64,000 bases of DNA from Todiramphus chloris collaris (Eukaryota; Chordata; Aves; Coraciiformes; Alcedinidae), in assembly GCA_025345505.1 (NCBI GenBank), contig JANVCC010000167.1, forward strand, positions 360,939 to 424,938. The letters are read 5' to 3'. How positions within the stretch are numbered: position 1 is the first letter of the stretch; each line of letters opens with the position of its first letter. The notes under the pieces were generated by a model that was not told where the DNA came from, did no database searches, and saw only the letters and a list, made by a program, of their open reading frames with translations. Of this stretch, positions 11,321 to 20,880 are shown one piece after another. The position numbers and the translations under genes are program-made.

Positions 11321-11385
11321 AGAATCATAGAATCATCTAATTCCAACCCCCCTGCCATGGGCAGGGATACCTCCCACTAGATCAT
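11321..11385 (-). mobile_element. CR1 LINE, decayed 3' stub (antisense)
   Basis: Antisense CR1 remnant: 'agaatcatagaatcatctaa', 'ttccaacccccctgccatgg', 'gcagggatacctcccactaga'. It is the complement of the type E end seen at 50116 ('tctagtgggaggtgtccctg'), but the segment between tail and 'ttccaacc' is partly deleted. Confidence 0.82.
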
Positions 11386-13154
11386 GACCTTGCCTCCAGT
11401 CTGGTGGTCAACAGCTGTATGTATCCAGTATGCTACAGGACCCTAGAAATGCAGGATGCTTGCCAGACCCTCTTCCCTTACTTGGAAAGGGAAAAGATGA
11501 ACATTGAAAGTTCATCCTATGTACCTAAGCAGGTGTTCCTTCATAAGTTTCCAGGTTACCCTATTATCCAAAACAAAGTATTACCATTGAAGACAAAAGC
11601 AAGCTTGTGTGCGTCACTGGGATGGAGGCTGCTGGAAAGTGTCTGTTCTTTAGTTTGGTTTTGATTTACGTTGTTTTCTCCACTGTAAATGTCCACAGTG
11701 TGCTCCTCTCCAGGAGCAGAGTTGGAGAAGTAGGAGGAGACAGACAAGGTTGACAAGTATTGTTCATCCTTGGCTTCCTTTAGTATCACCCACGTCTCAG
11801 GACCGAGACCATCTGCAGGACATGGATGGTGGATTTCCATGACCCTTATCCTGCCATCTCTTTGCTCCTGGAATGGGAGTACCAGTGGAAAGACAAAAGG
11901 AGGTGGGCGCTGCCCAATAGTGAGATCCTAGTGAGAAGGTGTTTTCTGGATCTAGTAGCTCAAACGTGAGCTAGTCTGGTTGACCTCTGTAGCTTGCAGA
12001 GAGTGAGGGGATTTGGTAGGTTCAATACCTGCAGGCAGAGCTGGGCAGTCTTTTTCAGATGAGGGGTTTGTTGGAGTTGGAGGCGAATTAAGTGTTTGAG
12101 TTTGGGAGGGAGGCTGGAGTGATTAGAGCAGCCTGTGTGAGAAAATTCGGCTGTGTTGTGTAGGCTCAAAGAATGTGAGCTGAGATTGAGGGAAGAGGAC
12201 GTTAAATGAGCAGGTAGAGAACAGGACGAGGGTTTTACAGCAGGTGTGGGAAGGAAAAGGTGGGTTTCCAGACCTAAAGAGCTGGGTAAGATGTTCATTA
12301 ATATGTTCACTATCGTTCTTCCCATTCTCTCAGTTTTCTGCAGAGGGTAATTATTTGCTTGTGGCGTTCTGCTTGGCTCAGCTCACGAGACACGGCGTGC
12401 ATCTGCAGATAGCATTAGCTTCAGTATTTGGCTTTCAGAAAAAAAACTTCAGCCACTATTGTTTTTAAAACCTGAGGCAGCTCCCAGCAGAGTAGAGCTC
12501 TGTGGACGGTACAGGGACAAAAGGGCATTTTTTTACAGAGTGCTGTCTTAGCTCTCAACGCGTTGACACTTCTCAGTTAGTGTTTCACAACAGAGTAATG
12601 TTAAACAAACCAGACAGCAAAATGCCAAGGCATTTCTGAGATGTTCCAACATCCCATGTGCCTCTCTCGACTTGGGGGTAGGGCCAGCAATGGGACAAAT
12701 GACTGCTGAAGAATGAAACCAGCTTAAGAGCAACACCCCCTCACCGCATTATCCTGTGAACTGTGTCCAGCAGGTCCCCAGGGTGTTGCAAACATTCAAG
12801 AAGAGCATAAAGGCTTTTTCTGTAGGGTGGCTGTGAATAACAGGCACAATCCAGGAAAGAACTGCTGCACATTGTGGAGTTCATTACTGTGTGTGTAGTC
12901 AGCAAGAAGGTTGAATAACAGATTTCTCTCTTAACTGCTTACACAGGCAGCTGACAATTTAGCTGAGTGTGCTCAGCAGGAGTGAGGTGGTGGAGAATCC
13001 CTTCAGGGAGGAAAACTGTGGTCATCTGCTTTGAGAGATGATGAAATGATTGGGGTTGAGAGGGGAAGAGAAAGAGATGTCTGTAAGAATAAGTAAAGGA
13101 TTTCTCATTTGACCCAAAAGGTGATGTTGCTGTAAGGCAGGGTTTGTTCTACTT
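11386..13154. other. Unassigned 1.8-kb stretch, no gene seen
   Basis: No CR1 or LTR recognised. Frames of 86, 94 and 121 codons (the last antisense, 11960-12325, rich in Ser, Leu and His) show no recognisable domain and are probably chance. Confidence 0.4.
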
Positions 13155-13430
13155 GAATCATAGAGTCATAGAATGGTAGGGGTTGGAAGGGACCTCTGGA
13201 GACCATCGAGTCCAACCCCCTTGCCAGAGCAGGGTCACCCAGGGTAGCCCACACAGGGAACAGATCCAGGGGGGTTGGAAAGTCTCCAGAGAAGGAGACT
13301 CCACAACCTCTCTGGGCAGCCTCTTCCAGGCTCTGGCACCCTCACAGCAAAGAAGTTCCTCCTCCTGTTGAGGTGAAACCTCCTATGCTGAAGTTTATCC
13401 CCGTTGTTCCTTGTCCTATTGCTGGGCATA
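13155..13430 (-). mobile_element. CR1 LINE, 3' end fragment (antisense, type A)
   Basis: Antisense CR1 beginning 'gaatcatagagtcatagaat', with 'ggtaggggttggaagggacc', 'ccagagaaggagactccaca' and 'ctctgggcagcctcttccag', ending near 'ttgtcctattgctgggc'. It is close in sequence to the copies at 24471, 27122, 36821 and 62836, suggesting a relatively recent, abundant subfamily. Truncated before most of ORF2. Confidence 0.95.
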
Positions 13431-16114
13431 GTGCCCAGCTTCAATTCAGGAAGAGATTTACTAAGGGATACAATTATCTGTGTGAAATTTTGCGAAGTCC
13501 GTGTCGGTTTTTCCTACGGGCATCGCTGGTGCATAGCTCTCAAATAGTTGCAGTGTCACCAGAAGCAAGGAAGGCCATTATCACCTGCTGTCTTCAGGAG
13601 AGAACAGGGAGAAAGGTTTCAGGAAGGTTCAGACTGGCTGTGAGTCTGGCTGGGCTGGGGGCGGTGATGGAGCTGAGCTCTGCTCCTCTAAAAGAAGAGC
13701 TAACATGTTAAATGCTGCCCGAAAGGAAAATACTGAAGGTAGTATTTTGATGGAAGAGTGTTGGAGGCAAGTCTTTAGACTTCCTATCTGAAATGTGATC
13801 CAGAGCATGTTGCTCTGAAGCTCCTAGTTCATGCTACTTTCCACATGAATCCAGTGTTCATCTCTGAGCTCTTTCTTGAGACCAAATTTTCTGGGATGAG
13901 CCGTTTTACATGTAGAGCCTGGTAAAAAGATCAGAAATCATTTTAGAACAGAGGCTCTGAGAACCAGGCAGATAAGAGGAAAGCTTTGGGCTTTGGCCTC
14001 AACGGTTTGCATAAAAGCAAAGGCTAAGCAGTGAGGTTTGGCTCAGTACAAGCATGCAGAATGCTTATGTGCATCTCAACCCTTGTCGGGGTGAAAAAAG
14101 TGCAAAATCTAGCTGAGTGTGTTGAGTGGGTTTAGCAGCAGGTCATTCAGCTAGCACCATTTCTTCTGATAGTTTTGTTTTCTTTCAGGTATCCCAGCTT
14201 TTGACTTCACTCTAGACTTCTGCTTGAGCCTTGCATCCCTGGTTTGGGTGCTTTTCCAGCACTGTGCAAAAAAACCCTCCCAATGTAGGAGGGACCTGCT
14301 GGGTGGTACCATCACCATTATCTTCACGAGCAGAGCCTGCGTTCCATTTAAGTGCCTTCCCAGATCAGAAATGTCTCAGGGGTTTTCAGAAAGAAGCTAT
14401 TTCAGGTTTTGTATTCAGCTTAACTGGCAGCGTCCGAAGCGGTGTGAAAAAGCATTGTCTGAGCATAATGCAAAGAAAATAAAAGTGCTGACAGGGGTAT
14501 GAAGGTGGCAGAGCAGCCTGTACCTTTGCTATTGCAATGACCCGGTAGCTGGGTCTCTGAGCGGAGGCGTCACTCAGGGGCTTGTGAGTATTTTAGCAGT
14601 TTGGGAGTTAAATTTACCTTCTGAGGCACAACAGATGTTCTGTCACTTCAGTGACTCTAGGTACAGCTTAATTTACTCCAACTTTACGACACAATTTTTC
14701 CAAACCTATACCTTACTCCCTGTCTGCTAAAACAGCTCAATTTTAATATGATTGGACATTATGAGGTTTTCTTTCTTTTGCTGTCTTTTTAGTTTAAGGC
14801 TGTTTAGGTTGTAACAGGGAGAGCAGTGTTCTCAAGAAATGGCTTCAGTCTTATTATAAAAGTGGATCCTTGCTTTTGACTTTATTTGAAACAAAACAAA
14901 CTACAAAGCCATGCTAAACCCCAACAACAAAACTCCAAACCAAACAAAAAACCCTACCGAAACCCAAACCCAGTGAACCACACTGAGGCTGATAACAGAC
15001 GGATAGACAGTACTGCTTATTCTAGACTCCTGACTGGTGTTAAGTTGTTCGGAATAGACCTTGATGTTACCAGCCAAGAGGCACTTGCAGCACTCCAGGG
15101 GACTCCCAAATTTAGAAGGTGGCACTGAAACGATTGCCCAGACAAGTTTTTGTTGGCACAAAAATGGAGTGAGATCTGAAAAGTCTCTTCCTTTTGTTTG
15201 TTTTTTTTAATAATGGGCTATAGGAGCTACAGCTGGAGTGATGATAAAAAAAGATTCTGTAGTGGTTTTGCTCCTGAGCAGCAGCATGTGCCAGGCAGAC
15301 TGGCCATGATAGGTATTTTTCTCTGTATTTCTGAAAACCACAGTCGGAGGAAGGGCATGAGTTTGGTTTACGTGATGTGGAGACACAAGTCAGAAGGGGG
15401 GGAGAATGTCCAAATAGATCACTGCTGGTTTTCCTACATGTCAGCAAAGGGGCGTGGAGATGATTTGCTGACAACCAGCAGAAGCAGCTTTTGGGTGCTA
15501 GTGACAGCAATTGGCTGTGAATTCAGGAATGGCAGGTGTAAGTTACTTGCCTTGCTAGGGTTTAATTATTTAGACAGCTAACTTTCTTCATCTGTGGGCT
15601 GGCAAGCTCCTTGCCGTGAGTTGGCGTGAGTGGTGCAATGTAGCTGTTGCACAATTACATTTCATGGGTGGGCTCTCAGACAGCAGCTCTGTCACCTGGA
15701 ACAGCTTAAAATTAGCCCCAGAGCTACCTTCATCTACCTACTGATAGTACAGGTTTGCCCCTCCCCATGATGCGTTCAAGAAGCCTGTAGTGACCAGTGT
15801 TCAGGTCTGGGCATTTCTCCTTTCTCTCTTCAAAGCAATTAGTTGTGACTCAAGTGTGTGTACCTTGTACCTCCTGGACTAGCTTGGTAACGAAGGAGGA
15901 ATAACCACGGAAAAAAATGTGTGCTTTAGGTGAGTACGAGGACAGTTGTGTTCTGTGTTGCTCTTAAGTGGCAGAAACTAGAATGCCTTTGTCAGTTGGC
16001 TCTAGTGGCAAGTCCCACTTTTCAGCTTGCACGGGATGCATTTGTGTTTTGATGTGGTATTGCTCCAGGTAACTCCTTCTGTGTTCTCCTCGCCCTTGTG
16101 TTGCTTGAGTGGAA
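13431..16114. other. Unassigned 2.7-kb stretch, no gene seen
   Basis: One of the longest CR1-free stretches. Frames up to 132 codons occur (antisense 15112-15510 and sense 15198-15581, overlapping), none with a recognisable domain. The A/C-rich part near 14890-14970 (aacaaaac, ccaaacc) gives a spurious Asn/Lys/Pro-rich frame. I see no exon I can defend. Confidence 0.4.
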
Positions 16115-16545
16115 GTAAAGCTAGTCAAAGGTTTGGAGCATGTGTCTTATGAGGAAAGGCTGGAGGATCTGGGGATCTTGAGAAGAGAAGGCTGAGGGGA
16201 GACCTTATTGCCCTCTCCAGCTACCTGAAGGGAAGTTGTAGCAAGGCAGGAGTTGGTCTGTTCTCCCGGTGACAAGGGACAGAACAAGAGGAAATGGCCT
16301 GAAGCTGACCCAGGGGAGGTTCAGGCTGGATCTCAGGAAGCATTTCTTTCCAGAAAGGGTTGTCAGGCATTGGAATGGGCTGCCCAGGGAGGTGGTGGAG
16401 TCACCATCCCTGGAGGCGTTGAAGAGCTGGGCAGATGTTGTGTTTAGGGACATAGTTTAGTGGTTTTGGTAGGACTGGGAATGAGGTTGGACTTGATGAT
16501 CTTGAAGGTCTCTTCCAGCCAAAACTATTCTATGATTCTGTGAAG
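16115..16545 (+). mobile_element. CR1 LINE, 3' portion (sense, type D)
   Basis: About 430 bases of sense CR1, from 'aaaggtttggagcatgtgtc' through 'gaggaaaggctggagg', 'gaagagaaggctgagggga' and 'ggtggtggagtcaccatccc' to the end 'ggtctcttccagccaaaact' and tail 'attctatgattctgtg'. The 'cagccaaaactattc' ending is shared with the outer copy at 39765 and the stub at 51625. ORF2 remnants read in more than one frame. Confidence 0.95.
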
Positions 16546-16989
16546 GACAAAGTACCAAAAAAAAAAGCTTATGAAGGCTATCGGCAATGTTTGGGAAGAA
16601 CAGAAATGAGGTGGGGATCTCCGGAAAGAGAAGGGTAGGAAGCTTAAGGGTGTAGATCTGGACAAATGTTCATCCTTAAATGGTCATTTACCGCCCTATC
16701 TACTGTGGCAGGTATCTGAATGAACAGGGAGTTTCTGCACTGCTGCTTCAGAAAGTGTTACCTCTTATATGGCTTGCAAAGTCTTCTGTGGGGAGAAATT
16801 TAGTATCCCAAAGGAAGAGCCTAGGTTTGTTGTTTTCAGATGTTTTTAGTTAGTCTTAGTTCACAGATAATTTAACAAACACTTCTTAAAAACGTTGCAA
16901 AAAATGTGAGTTAAAGCAGGTAGAGATAATACTTTTAATAGGATTTGAAAAGGAGACTCAATTGTGCTTAATATTTTGAAAATACGTAG
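16546..16989. other. Unassigned sequence, no gene seen
   Basis: About 440 bases between two sense CR1 copies, beginning with a short A run. Nothing recognisable. Confidence 0.45.
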
Positions 16990-17116
16990 CTGGAGTAAGC
17001 TGCCCAGGGAGGGGTTGAGTCCCCATCCCTGGAGGTGTTTAAAGGTTGTTTAGATGTGGTGTTGGGGGACACGGTTTAGGGGTGAACTTTGTAAAGGAGG
17101 ATTATTTGTTGGACTT
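16990..17116 (+). mobile_element. CR1 LINE, decayed 3' end fragment (sense)
   Basis: Contains 'ctgcccagggaggggttgag', 'ccccatccctggaggtgttt', 'agatgtggtgttggggg', then 'ttgttggacttgat'. The last 40 bases, including 'cttttccaacc' and the tail repeats, are not recognisable, so the 3' end is decayed or deleted. Confidence 0.88.
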
Positions 17117-17218
17117 GATTTTAGAGTAGTTGAGACATTGTTTTTAACCTAGGTTGAGATTGTCATTGCAGGATCAATGTAAATGTTAGGCTCTGTCAAC
17201 AGCAAGATGGACAAAGAA

Positions 17219-17221
<3 letters not shown>

Positions 17222-17260
<39 letters not shown>
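17222..17260. repeat. 39-base T run
   Basis: Uninterrupted run of 39 T after 'gacaaagaaata'. CR1 elements end in short octamer-like tails rather than poly(A), so this is not a CR1 tail. It could be the poly(A) of an antisense processed pseudogene, but the sequence to its right (17261-17460) has no recognisable gene similarity. It may also be simple slippage. Confidence 0.95.
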
Positions 17261-17264
<4 letters not shown>

Positions 17265-17489
17265 CAGCATTATACAGTGAGTTCCAGGAATTACATTTTT
17301 TTGTTGTTGTTGTCTGACTGAGACCTGCCTTTTAGTGTAAAATAAAGAAAACGTTCCTTCAGGAGGAAAGAAAAGTTTCACATATCCATCACTTGCCCGC
17401 ACAAGCGACCCAACCAATCCTATGAAAAATAAGCAGAGAAAAGAGATTTTTCTGGTCACCTGGAAGAACCTGTTGAAACTACAGCATTA

Positions 17490-17494
17490 GTTTC
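17490..17494. repeat. Left target-site duplication of the solo LTR
   Basis: gtttc directly before the LTR's TG; identical to the five bases after its CA. Confidence 0.9.
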
Positions 17495-18228
17495 TGTCTT
17501 GGTTTGAAAGACAGGTGTCTGCCTAGGAAGGCAGGAGCCCCCCTTGGAATGGAAATGCAACCCCCTCCCCTCCGAATGCTTGTAGTTTTAAATTAAGGGG
17601 CTTTCAGGCAAAGATATGAGGAATAGGAATAACAGTTCTTTACTAAATATATATATATATATCAAGGCAAACAAACAACAATAACTACGGTAGTAACAGG
17701 AAAACAGCACAGGGAACCCAGTGCCAACCTCTCGGGGCTCCCGGGGAGCAGGGAGGGCGCGATGGTCTCCCCGCCGCTCCGGAGCCAGCTCAGTCCCCAC
17801 GTGGCAATGGCCGACGGAAAGCCCGCCTCACGAACCCGCCTGGGCAGCCGATTCGGTGTCCAGCAGGATCCTCGGGAGACAGCAGGGGTAGGAGGAAAAA
17901 AAACAGGAGACGAAAAGCAGGGACGACCTCTCTCCAAGCTGATCCCGGTGTCCAGAGGATCCTCGGTAGGCAGCAGGGAGAGCAGGAGACGAAGCGGGGA
18001 GAGTTTTCTGCACCAGGAGGGCAGCTTCTCCTCCTCGAATGCAGGGAGCAAACCAAGTGAGAGCCCCAGGGGCTCCACCCAACCCCCTTTTTCCGGCAGG
18101 CTGGACCCCTCCCCCTGTGGCCAGGTCCTTTTGTCCCTCTTAAGTACGGCCATTAACCTCCCTGACAAACAAGTATGGAAAAATTCTTTAAAAGAAGGAA
18201 AACAGAATAACTCCCCAAAACCTCAACA
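17495..18228 (-). mobile_element. Solo LTR of an endogenous retrovirus (ERVL-like)
   Basis: A 734-bp unit opens with 'tgtcttggtttgaaagacag', closes with 'cctcaaca' (TG...CA ends) and is flanked by the perfect 5-bp duplication gtttc (17490-17494 and 18229-18233). These are the marks of retroviral integration. No gag, pol or second LTR is adjacent, so it is a solo LTR left by recombination between two LTRs. The minus strand is probably sense: it carries a variant poly(A) signal AGTAAA (complement of 17639-17644) and a weak TATA-like 'tacttaag' (complement of 18139-18146), and its 3' part resembles bird ERVL LTRs as I remember them. The five-base duplication fits ERVL. Its middle is GC-rich with CpG, unlike the flanks, consistent with a fairly young insertion. 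Reading frames inside it are not genes. Confidence 0.9.
17855..18005. repeat. Imperfect direct repeat inside the LTR (92-bp spacing)
   Basis: 'ggtgtccagcaggatcctcgg' style sequence at 17855 recurs at 17947 ('ggtgtccagaggatcctcgg'). Similarity continues through 'cagcaggg...aggagacga'. The spacing is 92 bp. Duplicated blocks in LTRs often lie in the U3 or leader-proximal region. Confidence 0.85.
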
Positions 18229-18233
18229 GTTTC
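18229..18233. repeat. Right target-site duplication of the solo LTR
   Basis: gtttc directly after the LTR's CA, matching 17490-17494 exactly. Confidence 0.9.
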
Positions 18234-18380
18234 CTAAAAGAAAAAAATACTCTTTTGAACCCATGGAGTATATTTTGTAAGGGGCAAAGAGGGCTGAGCT
18301 CCCTGTGTCCGTAGAGAATGGGAGCAGTGTGGCATAGAAAGACTCCATGAAATGACAGGGAGGAGGCCTTGGAGGAGGCC

Positions 18381-18417
18381 GTGGAGGTCTTTTCCAACCT
18401 TGAGGATTCTATGAATT
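18381..18417 (+). mobile_element. CR1 LINE, terminal 3' stub (sense)
   Basis: 'gtggaggtcttttccaacc' followed by 'ttgaggattctatgaattct' is the last 35 bases of a CR1. Just before it, 'ggaggaggcc' occurs twice (18361 region), a small local duplication. Confidence 0.75.
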
Positions 18418-18670
18418 CTTTTTTCTTTATTGTAATAGTTTCTTTGGTCTGCATTGCCTATTTCACTTACCTGCAGGAGGGAACCATGAGCTTTTGTGTG
18501 GACTAAACTGAACACTTACTGTAATAGTGTAATTTCTAATCTCTTCCAAGAGGCAGTAACTGCCGTGACTTGAAAAAATGAGTTAGGGTCCTGTACTTTC
18601 AGCTGTGGGAAGTAAAAAAGGAAAGACTTTATAAACTTCCTATGAGATTGGAAGGGTATTATCACTACAG
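18418..18670. other. Short unassigned sequence
   Basis: About 250 bases between the CR1 stub and the minisatellite. Nothing recognised. Confidence 0.4.
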
Positions 18671-18787
18671 AGTCCAAGTACTACTACGAGTCCAAGTACT
18701 ACTACAGGTCCAAGTATTACTATGGATCCAAATACAGGTCCAAGTATTACTACAGGTACAAATATTATTGCAAGTCCAAATATATTG
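18671..18787. repeat. 18-bp minisatellite, seven units
   Basis: Units start at 18671, 18689, 18707, 18725, 18737, 18755 and 18773, with the theme 'gtccaagtactactacag'. All steps are 18 bp except one 12-bp step (18725 to 18737), which still keeps a multiple of three. Because period and slip are multiples of three, frames stay open on both strands and give repeated peptides (VQVLLQ-like on plus, VVILGP-like on minus). These are artefacts of the repeat, not genes. Confidence 0.93.
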
Positions 18788-20237
18788 GACCTTGCACAGT
18801 GTCCATGACTTCTATGGAGCTGGTGACACAGTGAAATAGCATGGGTATCAAGTGTTTGCATATATGCCATTATATTGTTTTCCTAAAAGGTGGAATTGCA
18901 TAATAATATTGAGATTAATGCAGTTACTCAGCAACAGGCAAGGCTCAGCCAGCTCCTCTCTATCTGCTCTGTTTTTTCCTGGGTGAGTTTATTGGTGGGT
19001 GAGCGACTGACTCTTACAATGTCACATGAACTGAATGGGCAGGGAAAAAAAATCCTATGGAAATGGGCATTTTTCTAGTCCCGGTTTAAGTGATAAATGA
19101 AAATGGGCATGCTTTTATAGATATTAGCACTGTGGTATTAGAGTCTGGAGGGTGTTAAGTTTCTGCAGGAATGTCCAGTTAGGCAAGAACAGAGAATAAT
19201 TAGCATTGTGCAAAGATGTCTTTTGTGTGGTCTTGTGGAAGTCACGTGGCTTTGGGATGTTAAGATGTTTGGTGCAGGAACCTCCCCCCACTTCTTGTTT
19301 TCTTGAGTCTTGTATTGAAATACAAATCTTGTGAAGACACTTCATATCTTAGCTGTGTCATTTTGCTGCACTGTGTAAGTACTTTCTGCTGATGAGTCCT
19401 ATTACTTGTTAATCAGTCAATGTAAAGACTTAATGTAAAGAAGGACCACCAGTCTTTCCTGCTGTATTTGATGCACATGTGGATATATTTGTTTCTGTGC
19501 TCTTGTAGGATGCTAATGTCTACCTCTTTTGCAAGGAGCATTTTTACAGCTCCAGTTAATGTATTGTTTTTTTCTCATTCTCACTTCTGGATTTCTGGTA
19601 GGTTTCTAAGATACCTCCAAGGGATTTTTAAGGCACTAAGCACTTTTCATCACAGAATAGTTCATTCTGTGTAGTCAAATATCGCTACTGCACTGTTTCA
19701 CCTGACTGAAGCTGAGGACTGGTTTCTTCTTAGAGAGAGGAACAAAGAAGAGGTTAATATTCAAATGTATTAACTGGTTATTCCAACCTTAAAATTCTTC
19801 ACAGCCATTAAGAAAAGGTTGTGTATGACTTAAAATGAAAAGGGCATAGAGACATTTCACTGTTGTTTTACACTGGAGGTTTCTCTGAAATCCTGAACTG
19901 TTTCATGATCTCCAAGCATTTCTGTAATGAATATATCATCCCCTATTGAATTCTGTAGAATCAATTCCTCAAGCCATAAACCACAGGGTTTTTTTTTTTT
20001 TTTTTTTTTTTTTTAGACTCCTGCATGAGTGTCTCCCCTGTCCCATATCATTAAAAAGCAGAAGGTGAATGAGCAGGGGTGACAGCTCCCAGCAGTTTTG
20101 GATCAAGAGAATAACAGTCCAAATAAATTAAGAGATGATTGTCTCCATTCATCATCTGCTTTATAAAGCAGAGCTTGCTAAAGAAGAAGGGATGCCCTTG
20201 CTTATGGTGATGAGGGTTATGGTGGGACTGCTAAGAC
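18788..20237. other. Unassigned 1.4-kb stretch with one T run
   Basis: No gene recognised. It includes a 26-base T run (19989-20014). Frames of 60-73 codons have no recognisable domain. Confidence 0.4.
19989..20014. repeat. 26-base T run
   Basis: Uninterrupted T run preceded by 'aaaccacaggg'. No element end adjoins it, so I treat it as a simple repeat. Confidence 0.93.
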
Positions 20238-20880
20238 AACATCCATGGGACAATAATGTGCCCTTGTAGCCAGGAATGCCAGTGGTCTCCTGGGATGCAT
20301 TAAGAAGAGTGTGGCCAGCAGGTCGAGGTAGGTTGTCCTCCACCTTTGCTCTGCACTAGTGAGACCACATCTGGAGTATTGTGTCTAGTTCTGGGCTCCC
20401 CAGTTCAAGAGGGACAGAGATCTACTGGAGAGAGTCCAACAGAGGCTATAAGGACAATGAAGGGGCTGGAACATCTCTCTTGTGAGGAAAGGCTGAGAGC
20501 CCTGAGGCTTTTTAGTCTGGAGAGGAGAAGTCTGAGAGAGCATCTAATTAATGTCTAGAAATACACAAGGGCTGGGTGTCAAGAAGGCAGGGACAACCTC
20601 TTTTCACTTGTGCCTTGTGATAGGACGAGGGGCAGTGGATTCAAGCTTGAGCACAGGAATTTTCACCTCAACATGAGGAAGAACTTCTTGATTGTAATGG
20701 TTGTAGAGCATTGGAACAGACTCTCCAGAGAGGTTGTGGAGTCATCTTCTCTGGAGACTTTCCAGACCTGTCTGGATGCATTTCTGAGTGATCTGCTCTA
20801 GTTGTGTCCTGCTCTGGCAGGGGGGTTGGACTGGATGATCTTCAGAGGTCCCTTCCAACCCCTGCCATGCTGTGGTACAG
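20238..20880 (+). mobile_element. CR1 LINE, 3' portion with ORF2 C-terminus (sense, type B)
   Basis: About 640 bases from 'catccatgggacaataatgt' ('SMGQ.CALVARNAS') through 'ccacatctggagtattgtg', 'ggacagagatctactggaga' and 'ggttgtggagtcatcttc' to 'ggttggactggatgatctt' and 'cttccaacccctgcc'. ORF2 remnants lie in several frames. One stop interrupts the region after 'cagaggctataagg'. The tail octamers are absent or decayed ('atgctgtggtacag'). Confidence 0.95.

Larger units (their letters stand above)
17117..17494. other. Unassigned sequence left of the LTR
   Basis: Contains the long T run described separately and otherwise no recognised element or exon. Its last five bases (gtttc, 17490-17494) are the left target duplication of the LTR. 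Confidence 0.5.

Noticed and set aside
17662..18280. Frames of 168 and 172 codons on opposite strands
   Set aside because: Both lie in the GC-rich solo LTR, which is regulatory and non-coding; each has a low-complexity Ser/Arg/Pro-type translation.
18642..18870. Repetitive peptides suggesting a structural protein
   Set aside because: Produced by the 18-bp minisatellite with a period divisible by three; open frames on both strands show it is composition, not coding.
19989..20014. T run as a mammalian-type LINE-1 or SINE tail
   Set aside because: No element body on either side, and CR1 uses octamer-like tails; best left as a simple repeat.
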